Shown here one piece after another: positions 25,465 to 35,080 of a stretch of DNA of 64,000 nt. The position numbers and the translations under genes were made by a program. A model generated the notes under the pieces. It was given only the letters and a program-made list of their open reading frames with translations, did not search any database and was not told the DNA's origin. The stretch lies in NCBI GenBank assembly GCA_026168805.1, contig JAPFDS010000036.1:1-64000 (forward strand), given 5' to 3'. This DNA comes from Caryophanales bacterium (GTDB lineage: Bacteria > Bacillota > Bacilli > Bacillales > Amphibacillaceae). Position 1 is the first letter of the stretch, and every line of letters starts with the position of its first letter.

Positions 25465-25539
25465 TATTACAGTGTGTTATGCATAATGTATCCAATCATT
25501 ATGCTAAATATATAACAATATTTTATAGGGGGAAAACAG

Positions 25540-27153
25540 ATGAAATTCACAAGAAAGTCAATGCTTTTTGCAGCAATCACTCTGATTTTAGGGCTTTTTC
25601 TTGCCGCATGTGCAGGAGATCCAGAAGAAGATGATGCTGGCAGCTCAGATAATGGAGAAACATCATCAGAAGGCGGCGGTGAAGGTGGCGATTTAGTGAT
25701 TGCCAACAACTCTGACGCTGTATCATTAGATCCAAATGGTTCAAATGACATTCCATCATATGATGTACAAAGAAATATTTATGAAACATTGATACAACAA
25801 GATGATAATGTAGAGCTTCAACCAGGCCTAGCGAAAAGCTGGGAAGCGTTAGAAGATGACTTATGGGAGTTTGAACTTGAAGAAGGAGTAACATTCCATG
25901 ACGGAGCAGAGTTTAATGCTGAAGTTGTTAAAAAGAACCTTGAGCGTATTCTTGATCCAGATGTAGCTTCTGCTCAAGCATCTTTATTTGAAATGATTGA
26001 AGATATTGAAGTTATTGACGACCATACTCTACAAATTAAAACAGAGTATCCATTCGCACCTCTTCCAGCACACTTAGCTCACCCAGTAAGTAATATGGTA
26101 TCACCAGACTTAATCGATGAAGATTATGCTGCTATGGAAGATGGGAAAGACCCAGGTTCTGTCATTAACGAAAACCCAATTGGGACAAGCTATTTCAAGT
26201 TTGATGAGTGGGAGCCAGGAAACTATGTTCGTTTAGTAAGAAATGATGACTACTGGGGTGAAAATGCTTTACTAGATTCTGTCACATTCAAAGTTGTTAA
26301 AGAAGACGGAACACGTATTGCTGAAATTTCAACAGGAGATTCACACATATCAAATCCGCTCAGTCCGTCAGATGTAGAACAAGTTAAACAGACAGACGGT
26401 GTAGATGTATATGAAGCAGGAAGTGTAAGTTTAGCATATGTAGGATTTAACATGCAGCAAGAACCATTCGATGATAAACGAGTTCGTCAAGCTGTATCAA
26501 TGGCTATTGACAAAGATCAAATTATCGATGGAATTTATGAAGGATTCGGTGTTCCTGCAAGTGGACCTGTTCCATCAGAAATCCCTGGATTTGATGACAG
26601 TATCGCAGGACTAGATTATGACGTTGAAAAAGCAAAAGAATTATTAGCTGAAGCTGGTTATGAAGATGGCTTCTCAACAACAATTTGGACGAATGATACG
26701 AGAGAACGTATTGACACTGCTGTAAATATCCAATCACAATTAGAAGAAATTGGAATTGATGTGAAAGTTGAAGAGCTTGAGTGGGGTGCATACTTAGACG
26801 GTACGGCGAACGGAGAACATGACATGTTTGTTCTTGGATGGGTATCTGGTACTGGAGATATTGACTATTCTCTTTACCCACTATTCCATTCTAAAAACCT
26901 AGGAGATCCAGGTAACCGTACATTTACAGACATCGATGAGTTAGACGACTTATTAGATGAAGGACGTCAAACTCCAGATCAAGACGAGCGTTTTGACATC
27001 TATAAAGAAGCTCAAGAGTTACTTGTCGATGAAGCACCAATGATTAATACACACTATAATATAAATTTATTAGGTGTACGTGATGAAGTTAAAGGATTAA
27101 ATCAACTTCCAACACAATATTTAGAATTACATGAAGTGTATATTGAAGAATAA
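25540..27153 (+). CDS. Peptide-binding lipoprotein 1 (SBP_bac_5 family)
   Basis: A 537-residue extracellular solute-binding protein. Signal peptide with lipobox LAAC (Cys 24), then a Gly/Ser/Glu-rich linker, then the family-5 binding fold with LQPGLAKSWEALEDDLWEFELEEGVTFHDG-type start, split here as LAKSWEAL and GVTFHDGAEF. FKFDEWEPGNYVRLVRNDDYW is another family hallmark. It is the first of three tandem paralogs that are alike over their full lengths. A hairpin follows the stop codon, which may protect this mRNA part. Confidence 0.92.
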   Translation: MKFTRKSMLFAAITLILGLFLAACAGDPEEDDAGSSDNGETSSEGGGEGGDLVIANNSDAVSLDPNGSNDIPSYDVQRNIYETLIQQDDNVELQPGLAKSWEALEDDLWEFELEEGVTFHDGAEFNAEVVKKNLERILDPDVASAQASLFEMIEDIEVIDDHTLQIKTEYPFAPLPAHLAHPVSNMVSPDLIDEDYAAMEDGKDPGSVINENPIGTSYFKFDEWEPGNYVRLVRNDDYWGENALLDSVTFKVVKEDGTRIAEISTGDSHISNPLSPSDVEQVKQTDGVDVYEAGSVSLAYVGFNMQQEPFDDKRVRQAVSMAIDKDQIIDGIYEGFGVPASGPVPSEIPGFDDSIAGLDYDVEKAKELLAEAGYEDGFSTTIWTNDTRERIDTAVNIQSQLEEIGIDVKVEELEWGAYLDGTANGEHDMFVLGWVSGTGDIDYSLYPLFHSKNLGDPGNRTFTDIDELDDLLDEGRQTPDQDERFDIYKEAQELLVDEAPMINTHYNINLLGVRDEVKGLNQLPTQYLELHEVYIEE

Positions 27154-27164
27154 GCAACATGATA

Positions 27165-27191
27165 GCAGTCCTCTTACTATGAGAGGACTGC
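27165..27191 (+). terminator. Intra-operon hairpin after binding protein 1
   Basis: GCAGTCCTCT (27165-27174) and AGAGGACTGC (27182-27191) form a perfect 10-bp stem with a 7-nt loop. No T-run follows, so it more likely stabilises the upstream message or partly attenuates. The same hairpin follows binding protein 2 but there is split by a mobile element. Confidence 0.65.
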
Positions 27192-27305
27192 ACTCTTATA
27201 AAGGGAAAAAATGGTACGTAATAAAAGGTTCGCTGAAGGAATACACGTAAGTTAAATTATCAGTCTATTCAATCAAATGGCGCCTTAAAAATAGGAGGAA
27301 CATAC

Positions 27306-28916
27306 ATGAACTTTTCGAGGAAGTCGTTTTTGTTCGTAGCTTTTACGTTGATACTTAGTTTATTCCTTGCCGCATGTGCAGGAGATCCGGAAGACGATAG
27401 TGATTCAACCAATGACGATGCAACAGAAACTTCGGAAAAAAGCGAAGGTGGCGATTTAGTCATCGCAACGGCTACAGATGCAGTGTCATTAGATCCAAAT
27501 GGTTCCAATGATATTTCATCGTTTAACGTGCAAATGAACATTTATGAAAAGCTCGTCAATCAAGATGAAGATGTAGAGCTTCAACCTGGTCTAGCTGAGA
27601 GCTGGGAAACGATTGAAGATGATTTATGGGAATTTAAACTTCAAGAAGGTGTTACGTTCCATGATGGGTCTGAATTTAATGCGGATGTTGTTAAAATGAA
27701 TATCGAACGCATTCTTGATCCAGATGTAGGGTCTTCCCAAGCATCATTGTATGAAATGATCGAGGATATTGAAGTAGTAGATGATTATACGATTCGTTTT
27801 AAAACGGAATACCCATTTGCACCACTTGCAAGTCATCTTGCACATCCGGTCACTGGTATCGTTTCCCCAGATTTAATCGAAGAGGATTATGCAGCGATGG
27901 AAGATGGAAGTGATCCAGGTACGATTATTAACGAAAACCCAGTCGGTACGGGATATTTCAAGTTTGATGAGTGGGAGCCAGGAAATTACGTTCGATTAGT
28001 ACGAAATGATGATTACTGGAATGAACCGGCTCATTTAGACTCCGTTACATTCAAAGTTGTTAAAGAAGATGGAACACGGATTGCAGAAATATCTACAGGA
28101 GAGGCACATATTTCTCATCCAGTAAGTCCTTCAGATGTCGAACAAATTGAACAGTCTGATGATTTAGTCGTTACTGAACAATCCAGTGTAAGATTAGAGT
28201 ATGTTGGATTTAACATGGCGAAGGAGCCGTTTGATAATGCATTGGTTCGTCAAGCGATTTCAATGGCTATAGATAAAGATCAAATTATCGATGGTATTTA
28301 TGAAGGATTTGGTGTGCCAGCTGTTGGACCGATTCCACCAGATATTCCAGGTTTCGATGATAGTATTTCAGGCTTAGAGTATGATGTGGATAAAGCGAAA
28401 GAGTTGTTAGCCGAGGCCGGTTATGCAGACGGATTCTCAGCAACCATTTGGACAGGTGATGAGCGAGAAAGTATTGATACAGCTGTAAACGTTCAATCCC
28501 AGCTGGAGGAAATTGGAATTGATTTAAAAGTCGAAGAACTCGAGTGGGGAGCATTTTTAGACCAAACAGCAAGCGGAGAACATGACATGCTTGTCGTCGG
28601 ATGGACTTCGGGGACAGGAGATATTGATTATTCTACGTATCCACTTCTCCATTCCAAAAACGTCGGTAGTCCTGGAAACCGTACGTTTACAGAAGACGAA
28701 GAGTTAGACGAACTTTTAGATCAAGGACGTCAAACTCCAGGTGAAGATGAGCGTTTCGAAATATACAAAGAAGCTCAAGAATTACTCGTTGACATTGCAC
28801 CAATGATTTATACGCATCACCCTCAGCATTTATTAGGTGTACGTAATGAGGTAAAAGATTTAACACAATTACCAACAGAGTATTTATTATTGAAAGATGT
28901 GTATATTGAAGAATAA
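27306..28916 (+). CDS. Peptide-binding lipoprotein 2 (SBP_bac_5 family)
   Basis: A 536-residue paralog of the preceding gene, with the same lipobox LAAC and the same landmarks (GVTFHDGSEFNADVVKMN, FDEWEPGNYVRLVRNDDYW, VEELEWGAFL). The N-terminal linker after the Cys differs most (DDSDSTNDDATETSEKSEGG), as expected for an unstructured spacer. Start at 27306 after GGAGGA. Probably binds peptides of a different range from its siblings; this is inferred from duplication. Confidence 0.92.
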   Translation: MNFSRKSFLFVAFTLILSLFLAACAGDPEDDSDSTNDDATETSEKSEGGDLVIATATDAVSLDPNGSNDISSFNVQMNIYEKLVNQDEDVELQPGLAESWETIEDDLWEFKLQEGVTFHDGSEFNADVVKMNIERILDPDVGSSQASLYEMIEDIEVVDDYTIRFKTEYPFAPLASHLAHPVTGIVSPDLIEEDYAAMEDGSDPGTIINENPVGTGYFKFDEWEPGNYVRLVRNDDYWNEPAHLDSVTFKVVKEDGTRIAEISTGEAHISHPVSPSDVEQIEQSDDLVVTEQSSVRLEYVGFNMAKEPFDNALVRQAISMAIDKDQIIDGIYEGFGVPAVGPIPPDIPGFDDSISGLEYDVDKAKELLAEAGYADGFSATIWTGDERESIDTAVNVQSQLEEIGIDLKVEELEWGAFLDQTASGEHDMLVVGWTSGTGDIDYSTYPLLHSKNVGSPGNRTFTEDEELDELLDQGRQTPGEDERFEIYKEAQELLVDIAPMIYTHHPQHLLGVRNEVKDLTQLPTEYLLLKDVYIEE

Positions 28917-28930
28917 GTAGAATCATAGCA

Positions 28931-29109
28931 GTCCTCTTGTTATCACGCAATAACGAGCAGTAATACCCCCACTTCAATTTTCTGAAGAAAACCACAGAAA
29001 ACGAGTGGGGGTTAAACTGCTCGTAAATCCCTGATTCTGTTCAACTAACATTCAGTGGGGGATGAATAAAAACCCCACTGAATGAAGTTTCACTTTATGA
29101 GAGGACTGT
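28931..29109 (+). terminator. Hairpin after binding protein 2, split by an insertion
   Basis: The left arm GTCCTCTT (28931-28938, extended to the left by GCA) and the right arm GAGAGGACTG (29100-29109) match the intact hairpin at 27165-27191 but are separated by the 156-bp element. Joined without it they read arm, loop GTTAT, arm, against loop ACTAT in the sister hairpin. Confidence 0.7.
28944..29099 (+). mobile_element. Non-autonomous IS200/IS605-like element, copy 2 (156 bp)
   Basis: Starts CACGCAATAAC directly after TTAT and ends TTTCACTTTAT, like copy 1 at 10191-10406. It has the same two subterminal hairpins: the CCCCCACTT/AGTGGGGG stem on the left and CAGTGGGG/CCCCACTG on the right. 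The central structured block of copy 1 is absent and replaced by about 9 bp. It carries no gene. Removing exactly 28944-29099 rebuilds the hairpin seen after the paralogous gene, which fixes both ends to the base and shows no target duplication. Confidence 0.8.
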
Positions 29110-29154
29110 TTTGCTTTTATAAAAGAAAAATGAGTTATGAAGGAGTAGTAAATT

Positions 29155-30753
29155 ATGAGCTTTTCAAGAAAAACAACTATCCTCCTGGCAATCACTTTCA
29201 TCACGCTTATGCTTGTAGCATGTGCCGGTGGTCAAGAAGATGATAATCGTGCAAATGATGATGGGGCAGAGGCGGAAAAAGGTGGCGATTTAGTCATTGC
29301 GACGGCTGCCGATGCTGTATCGTTAGATCCAAATGGTTCAAATGATACCTCTTCTTTAGATGTACAAAGAAATATATTTGAGACGCTCGTCATGCACGGC
29401 GAAAATATGGAACTAGTACCAAGACTTGCAAAGAGTTGGGAAGCGGTAGAGGATGACGTCTGGGAGTTTGAACTTGAAGAAGGTGTTACGTTTCATGATG
29501 GATCAGAATTCAATGCAGACGTTGTAAAAATGAATCTCGAACGTCTACTAGACCCAGATGTAGGCTCGTCGCAAACGTTTTTATTTGAAATGATTACGGA
29601 TATTGAAGTTGTCGATGAATACACAATACGATTTACAACAGAATACCCATTTGCGCCTCTTCCAGGACACTTTGCTCATCAGGTGAGTGGAATGGTTTCG
29701 CCGGAATTAATTGAAGCAGATTACGCAGCGATGGAAGAAGGAAGAGACCCAGGGGCTGTTATTAATGAAGGACCTATTGGGACTGGGCATTTTAAATTTG
29801 ATGAATCAGAGCCAGGGAACTATGTTCGTTTAGTTAGAAATGACAATCACTGGGATGAAAATGCTTTACTAGATTCGGTTACGTTTAAAGTAGTGAAGGA
29901 AGACGGAACACGTATCGCTGAAATTTCTACCGGTGAAGTGCATGTGTCAAATCCTGTCAGTCCGTCTGATGTCAATCAAATCGAACAAACGGACGGATTG
30001 CATGTCGCTGAACAAGCGAGTGTTCGATTGGATTATGTCGGATTTAATATGTCAAAAGAGCCATTTGATGATCAACTTGTCCGTCAAGCAATTTCAATGG
30101 CTATTGATAAAAACGAAATTATTGATGGGATTTATGACGGATTTGGTGTAGTGGCTGAAGGTCCTATTCCTCCAGATATTCCAGGATTTGATGACAGTGT
30201 TGCAGGGTTTGATTATGATGTAGAAAAAGCAAAAGAGTTGTTAGAGGAAGCTGGATATGAAGATGGATTCTCAACAACGATTTGGACGAATGATAAACGT
30301 GAGCAAGTGGATACAGCAGTAAATATTCAATCCCAACTTGAAGAAATTGGTATCGACGTAAAGATTCAAGAGATTGAATCAGGTGCTTTTTTAGAACAAA
30401 CTGGGAATGGGAATCATGATATGTTTGTCATTGGATGGACGAATGCCACAGGGGATATTGATAATTCAACGTATTCACTTTTCCATTCGAAAAACGTTGG
30501 CCATCCAGGGAACCGTACATTTACAGAAAATGACGAGTTAGATGAACTATTAGATCAGGGACGTCAAACACCAGATGCATCATCTGAACGATTTGAAATT
30601 TATTCAGAAATGCAGGAGTTATTTGTTGATCTAGCTCCAATGATTTATACACATTACCCAGTTCATTTGTTAGGTGTTCGTGATGAAGTAAAAGGATTAG
30701 CGCAAATTCCAACAGGGTTTTTAATACTGGATGAAGTATATATTGAAGAATAA
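29155..30753 (+). CDS. Peptide-binding lipoprotein 3 (SBP_bac_5 family)
   Basis: A 532-residue paralog with lipobox LVAC. It is the most divergent of the three in visible substitutions (for example FDESEPGNYVRLVRNDNHW where the others read FDEW and NDDYW, and IQEIESGAFL for VEELEWGAFL), which touches likely ligand-contact aromatic residues. Start at 29155 after GAAGGAG. It lies downstream of the element insertion and 55 bp before the peptidase gene. Confidence 0.92.
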   Translation: MSFSRKTTILLAITFITLMLVACAGGQEDDNRANDDGAEAEKGGDLVIATAADAVSLDPNGSNDTSSLDVQRNIFETLVMHGENMELVPRLAKSWEAVEDDVWEFELEEGVTFHDGSEFNADVVKMNLERLLDPDVGSSQTFLFEMITDIEVVDEYTIRFTTEYPFAPLPGHFAHQVSGMVSPELIEADYAAMEEGRDPGAVINEGPIGTGHFKFDESEPGNYVRLVRNDNHWDENALLDSVTFKVVKEDGTRIAEISTGEVHVSNPVSPSDVNQIEQTDGLHVAEQASVRLDYVGFNMSKEPFDDQLVRQAISMAIDKNEIIDGIYDGFGVVAEGPIPPDIPGFDDSVAGFDYDVEKAKELLEEAGYEDGFSTTIWTNDKREQVDTAVNIQSQLEEIGIDVKIQEIESGAFLEQTGNGNHDMFVIGWTNATGDIDNSTYSLFHSKNVGHPGNRTFTENDELDELLDQGRQTPDASSERFEIYSEMQELFVDLAPMIYTHYPVHLLGVRDEVKGLAQIPTGFLILDEVYIEE

Positions 30754-30808
30754 ATATGGTCGCTTTTTAACAAAATGAAGGACTAAAATTTTACAAGTAG
30801 GTGATATC

Positions 30809-33799
30809 ATGCATGATTTAAGAAAGATGTGGGAAATTGGCGGACTCGTTGAGGATCAAAATAATGATCATGTCGCTGACCGTGTAAATGTTTGGATAGA
30901 TGTAGAGCAAGATGTATATCCAGATGGGTTAATTGACTTTTGTGCAAGACTTGGTTTCGAGACGACGAGCTTATCCTTTGATTTCTTTGAAGAGACAAAT
31001 AAGTATAAATACCAACTTTGTTTTATTCAAAACGATCAACAAACGGCTGTCGAATGGGCAAAAAATCAATTAACTGTAACATATCAAGATGAAGAAAACC
31101 TATCGAAATTATTGCGTTTTCTAGCAGGGAAATGGCATGTTAATTTTGGCGGGAAAGATTCGCATGTGCAGAAAATGATGTTGGCAGGAGAACGAATTGT
31201 ACTAGAAGATGCGTTTGGAAAGCTAGAGGAGTATATACTCGATTCGGAGGATGATTCAATTTCTAGCAGGCAATATCATGTAGATAGTTTGACAGATGTA
31301 TGGAGCCCATTCGGCTTTTTACACAATCGTGAGCCAAGTCCAGAAAATAAGCAAGCCGTGACGTTTACGCCTGAGCGTGGACTGTCGCGAGAAGCTTGGA
31401 TTGAAATATATTACGCGGCTGCACGCATTGGAATGGAATCAACAGCACTCGCCTTTCCGTTTACGGGTGCGCATTCAAACCATCCATTTTCATTCGTCTT
31501 CCAACCAAATGATCAAGAGGAAGCAAGTGTGCAGCTAGAAGGGAACTCTGTTCATTTCTCAGGTGAACAGCAATCACTTGTCCGTGCTATATCGTATTTT
31601 TTCCGGGAAAAACATTGGTCCTTCGGTGGCCATTTTGGCGCATGGGAAAATATCAATCGCACGCCTCCTCCTGAGGAAAAGATGTTTGAGTTTACGTGGG
31701 ATGATCAAGGAGAAGTGGAAGAACTTTATGAGAGATTAGCTGCATTAAAAAAGCACAATGATTCATCTGAGGACATGAATATTAATATTTTTATTTCCGA
31801 ACCAAAAAGTATTCGTGATGACATACGGCTAAACGTTCAAAAACAATTTCCTCAAGCGCAAGTCATCGTTCGCTCTGCATTTAAACCAGGGTACTTTTGG
31901 TTAATGGAAGAAGTGGTCCCAACTTTAGAGGGGCTCGATCAAACAGTAGATAAAGTGGTTATTACATGTAAAAAAGAAGAAACGGAAGATGGGCTGGAAT
32001 TGCCGATTCGGTGGATTCAAGAACTTTACCCCGTTGATGAAATGATTAGCAACAAACTCGGTGTCGACTTAGCAAATGTTGACTTTGAATGTTGTGAAGA
32101 TGTAGAAGCGACCTATAACGTTTCTGTGTATAGTAGTGATCATGACTTACTTTATGAAGATCACATTCATATCCCTGTATCTAAAGTTCCTTATGTAGAA
32201 GAAGGAAAATATAGTTATCCAACGACAAGTTATGTATCTGTTTATAAAGAGAATCAACAAGTAATGGACACGATAATCCAGACAGATAGAGAACGTTTTT
32301 ATATGTATTATCTTGAAGAGATTTTACCAAAGCTTTGGGGACATGTTGATCGAGCAGATGAAGATAGTGGATTTTTAAAACCTTTATTTGATCGGATTGA
32401 AATTGAAGCGGAGATGAGCGAAGAAGAACAAAAAATTCCAGTGGAAGAAGAACGCATTTCATCCCTTGAAGCATTGCATGAAGATCTCTATTTTAATACA
32501 TTAGACTATTTTGTAGTAAAGGGTGAGCAAACGGGAGGAGAAGGGTATACAGCTCCTGGAGGAGTGTACCCATTTCTAAAAGTTACACCAGGTAAGCAAC
32601 CGACCGCTCGGATTGTAGCGTATAAATGGGTGGAGCGTAAGGTGGAGAAAGTGTCTACAAAACAACTCGTATTTACGAGTGACCAAAGAACTCCAATCAA
32701 ATCTACATATCATGTAGGAGAGGAGGTTGTTCATGAGGATGTACGTGAAGATATCCAAGTCGACAGCATCCCAGCAGGCGTTTTTCAGCCAAAGGTAGCT
32801 CGGGTGCATCCTTGGTTAGTGGAATATTCTTATCGTGGGGAACCGATATTTGTGTATGAATATTTTAATGATATCCAAGAAGAATACTACTCAGCGATTA
32901 AGCTTAGTGCATGTAAACCTACAGTACTAATCGAAACGGGTCACCATGCTAATGAAGTATCTAGTATGCCAGCTGTAGTGGAAATGATGGATGAGATTGC
33001 TGAAAATCATTCAGACATTATTCGCAATGTAAATCTTGTTGTAATTCCACGTGCAAATCCAGATGGAACAGCTTTACACGAACGGATGATTAAGGACAAT
33101 CCGGAATGGAAACATCACGCAGCTCGTTATAATGCGGTAGGATTAGAGTTTTCAGATGTGCGCTATTTAAATAGTATTTTTGGAGAAGGGAATGTCGTTC
33201 CACATATTATGAAGCGTTGGGCACCAGACATATTGATAGATGACCACGGTATTCCAAGTCATGAATGGACCCAACCTTTTGCTGGATATCATGTTCCACC
33301 GCGTTTTCACATGTCTTTCTGGATTCCGAATGCGATGGTGTATGGAATTGCTCGACAGTTGAATCCGGAGAAGTATCCACGACATAATGCGGTATTGGAT
33401 CAAATAACGACATCTATCCAGCGAAAGGTACAACATACAGATATTCAAGATTTGAATGATTATTGGGTAAATCGCTATCGAAAATACGGAAATCGCTACA
33501 TGCCTGAAATGTTTCCGATTGAAATGACAGAGGACTTTATTTTTTATAAATGGCCTACGGAAATTGATGGGGATAGTCGGAATGCGATTAGTCGCTTTCC
33601 GGATTGGGTGAGTGCAGATATACTATCCGAAGTGGCGGACGAAACGGTATATGGTGAATCCCTGGAGACGTGTAAGAAAGCACATCGTCTGTTTGACCTC
33701 GGTGCGATTGAGTGGATTGACAAAGATGCCCAACGATGCAATCGATCTTATGATTCAAATGAAATCTCTGTATCGAGAGAACGACCGTTACGCATCTAG
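30809..33799 (+). CDS. Large cytoplasmic M14-type zinc carboxypeptidase-like protein
   Basis: A 996-residue protein without signal peptide or membrane helices. The C-terminal third carries an M14 metallopeptidase site: H713-A-N-E716 (HxxE zinc ligands within ETGHHANE), VVIPRANPDG, and H813 in DDHGIP as third ligand. The N-terminal part holds an internal duplication: residues about 24-116 and 190-282 share GLIDFCARLGFETTSLSFDF versus AWIEIYYAAARIGMESTALA, and both end in W-x-x-x-FGG. The middle region is not recognised. Placed last in a peptide-uptake locus, it may process imported peptides; this is inference. Start ATG follows AGGTGA. Confidence 0.75.
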   Translation: MHDLRKMWEIGGLVEDQNNDHVADRVNVWIDVEQDVYPDGLIDFCARLGFETTSLSFDFFEETNKYKYQLCFIQNDQQTAVEWAKNQLTVTYQDEENLSKLLRFLAGKWHVNFGGKDSHVQKMMLAGERIVLEDAFGKLEEYILDSEDDSISSRQYHVDSLTDVWSPFGFLHNREPSPENKQAVTFTPERGLSREAWIEIYYAAARIGMESTALAFPFTGAHSNHPFSFVFQPNDQEEASVQLEGNSVHFSGEQQSLVRAISYFFREKHWSFGGHFGAWENINRTPPPEEKMFEFTWDDQGEVEELYERLAALKKHNDSSEDMNINIFISEPKSIRDDIRLNVQKQFPQAQVIVRSAFKPGYFWLMEEVVPTLEGLDQTVDKVVITCKKEETEDGLELPIRWIQELYPVDEMISNKLGVDLANVDFECCEDVEATYNVSVYSSDHDLLYEDHIHIPVSKVPYVEEGKYSYPTTSYVSVYKENQQVMDTIIQTDRERFYMYYLEEILPKLWGHVDRADEDSGFLKPLFDRIEIEAEMSEEEQKIPVEEERISSLEALHEDLYFNTLDYFVVKGEQTGGEGYTAPGGVYPFLKVTPGKQPTARIVAYKWVERKVEKVSTKQLVFTSDQRTPIKSTYHVGEEVVHEDVREDIQVDSIPAGVFQPKVARVHPWLVEYSYRGEPIFVYEYFNDIQEEYYSAIKLSACKPTVLIETGHHANEVSSMPAVVEMMDEIAENHSDIIRNVNLVVIPRANPDGTALHERMIKDNPEWKHHAARYNAVGLEFSDVRYLNSIFGEGNVVPHIMKRWAPDILIDDHGIPSHEWTQPFAGYHVPPRFHMSFWIPNAMVYGIARQLNPEKYPRHNAVLDQITTSIQRKVQHTDIQDLNDYWVNRYRKYGNRYMPEMFPIEMTEDFIFYKWPTEIDGDSRNAISRFPDWVSADILSEVADETVYGESLETCKKAHRLFDLGAIEWIDKDAQRCNRSYDSNEISVSRERPLRI

Positions 33800-33800
33800 A

Positions 33801-33846
33801 AAAATGGCTTCGACTACTTCAATACAATAGTCGAAGCCATTTTTTA
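33801..33846. terminator. Strong bidirectional terminator
   Basis: A perfect 16-bp stem, AAAATGGCTTCGACTA with TAGTCGAAGCCATTTT, and an 11-nt loop, with A- and T-runs on both sides. It ends the peptide-uptake locus and the convergent phospholipid-type operon. Confidence 0.9.
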
Positions 33847-34407
33847 TGAGCTTTCTTTTTTCTTGCCACTCCACGGATGGATGGAGAAATAAATAATATA
33901 AACAATCATCCAAACAATCGCCCAAACAGTATATTTGATCCATGGAGGTAGAGTTTCAAAGAGTACATTTGCGAGCAACCAAGCAATCATCGCTGTTAGA
34001 AAAAAACGGGTAAATCGAGCGGGAATACTAGCGAGTAAAAAAGTAGGGAAACGAACTCCCATTTTAGGTGAAAAAATAGCAAATGCTTTATATGGAATGC
34101 CTCGTATAGGGCCAGTGATGAGTGCAATCACTCCTTTGTCAGATAAACTACTTTCCACATCATGTAGCATCTTTTCCCCGACAGCAGGAACACGATGAAC
34201 GAAATGGTATGCCTGTTTGAAATTTCTTTTGGCAAAGACATACATGACAATTCCACCTATTAAAGCGCCAGCTAACGCAAGCAAGCTTGCATCAAGACCA
34301 ACACGAAAGCCACTAATCGCGATAAATGTCAAAATAACATCTGGAATGATAAAAAAGAAAGTAGCTTCAGCGAATCCCCAAACAAATGCGAGTATCATTA
34401 ATCCCAC
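33844..34407 (-). CDS. DedA/VTT-like membrane protein
   Basis: A 187-residue protein with about five hydrophobic segments. GALIGGIVMYVFAKRN and the Gly/Pro-Arg segment ITGPIRGIPYKAFA resemble DedA/SNARE-associated (VTT) proteins, which handle lipids such as undecaprenyl phosphate or phosphatidylethanolamine. Assignment is moderate. GTG at 34407 has GGGGAG 9 nt upstream and overlaps the PlsC-like gene by 10 bp, so it is translationally coupled as the last of four genes that look like a phospholipid pathway. Confidence 0.7.
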   Translation of the reverse strand: MGLMILAFVWGFAEATFFFIIPDVILTFIAISGFRVGLDASLLALAGALIGGIVMYVFAKRNFKQAYHFVHRVPAVGEKMLHDVESSLSDKGVIALITGPIRGIPYKAFAIFSPKMGVRFPTFLLASIPARFTRFFLTAMIAWLLANVLFETLPPWIKYTVWAIVWMIVYIIYFSIHPWSGKKKESS

Positions 34408-35030
34408 AATGGAAAGCTCCCCTCTGAAGCGAGATGATTCATCTCATTTTCTAACGTGTTCATAAAAGCTTTTTTATCTTCTTCCCATAAAAAATGTTCG
34501 CCAATAAATACATCACAGAAAAATGGTACAAAAACACTCTCACCTTTAGGTAATGACTTTCCTAACCCATGCATGAAAACCGGATAGACTGGTACATCTG
34601 GTCGTTCTTTTAATAAGTGGTAAATTCCTGACTTAAATCGTGATACTTGTTCTGGTTCACCGCGTGAACCCTCAGGGAAAAGGATGACAACATCGTTTTG
34701 GTCTAAAGCTTCGTACACGCCTTTAAATAGTCCATCTTTTGACTTCGGTTTTCGATCTAGTGGAATAATATGCATGATGTTCAATGAAAACCAGGAAAGG
34801 AATTTGTTTTTTAAAAAGTAATCGGCTGCAGCAATCGGCCGAATCATATGTAGCTTTTTTCCTTTAAACAATGTCATCAAGACGAGTGTGTCTAAATGGC
34901 TATTATGGTTTGCTACTATAATTGCTGGCCCAGAATCGGGTAAATTTTCTCGTCTGCGTACATTTAAACCAAGAATAATTAATATAAAAGGTCGAATAAT
35001 CAATGTGAAAAACAATGTTCTCAGTATCAT
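34398..35030 (-). CDS. 1-acyl-glycerol-3-phosphate acyltransferase-like (PlsC family)
   Basis: A 210-residue membrane-bound acyltransferase. Block I is NHNSHLDTL (the H-x4-D catalytic pair) and block III is FPEGSRGEPE; block IV YPVFMHGLGK is also recognisable. The family transfers a second acyl chain to lysophosphatidic acid. Here it follows a CdsA-like gene by 50 bp, so it may act on a related lipid made by this operon rather than in general membrane synthesis. Ribosome binding site AAAGGAG. Confidence 0.88.
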   Translation of the reverse strand: MILRTLFFTLIIRPFILIILGLNVRRRENLPDSGPAIIVANHNSHLDTLVLMTLFKGKKLHMIRPIAAADYFLKNKFLSWFSLNIMHIIPLDRKPKSKDGLFKGVYEALDQNDVVILFPEGSRGEPEQVSRFKSGIYHLLKERPDVPVYPVFMHGLGKSLPKGESVFVPFFCDVFIGEHFLWEEDKKAFMNTLENEMNHLASEGSFPLWD

Positions 35031-35080
35031 CGAATGTCAACTCCTTTAAGTGAATGAAATTCATATATAATGAATTTTAT

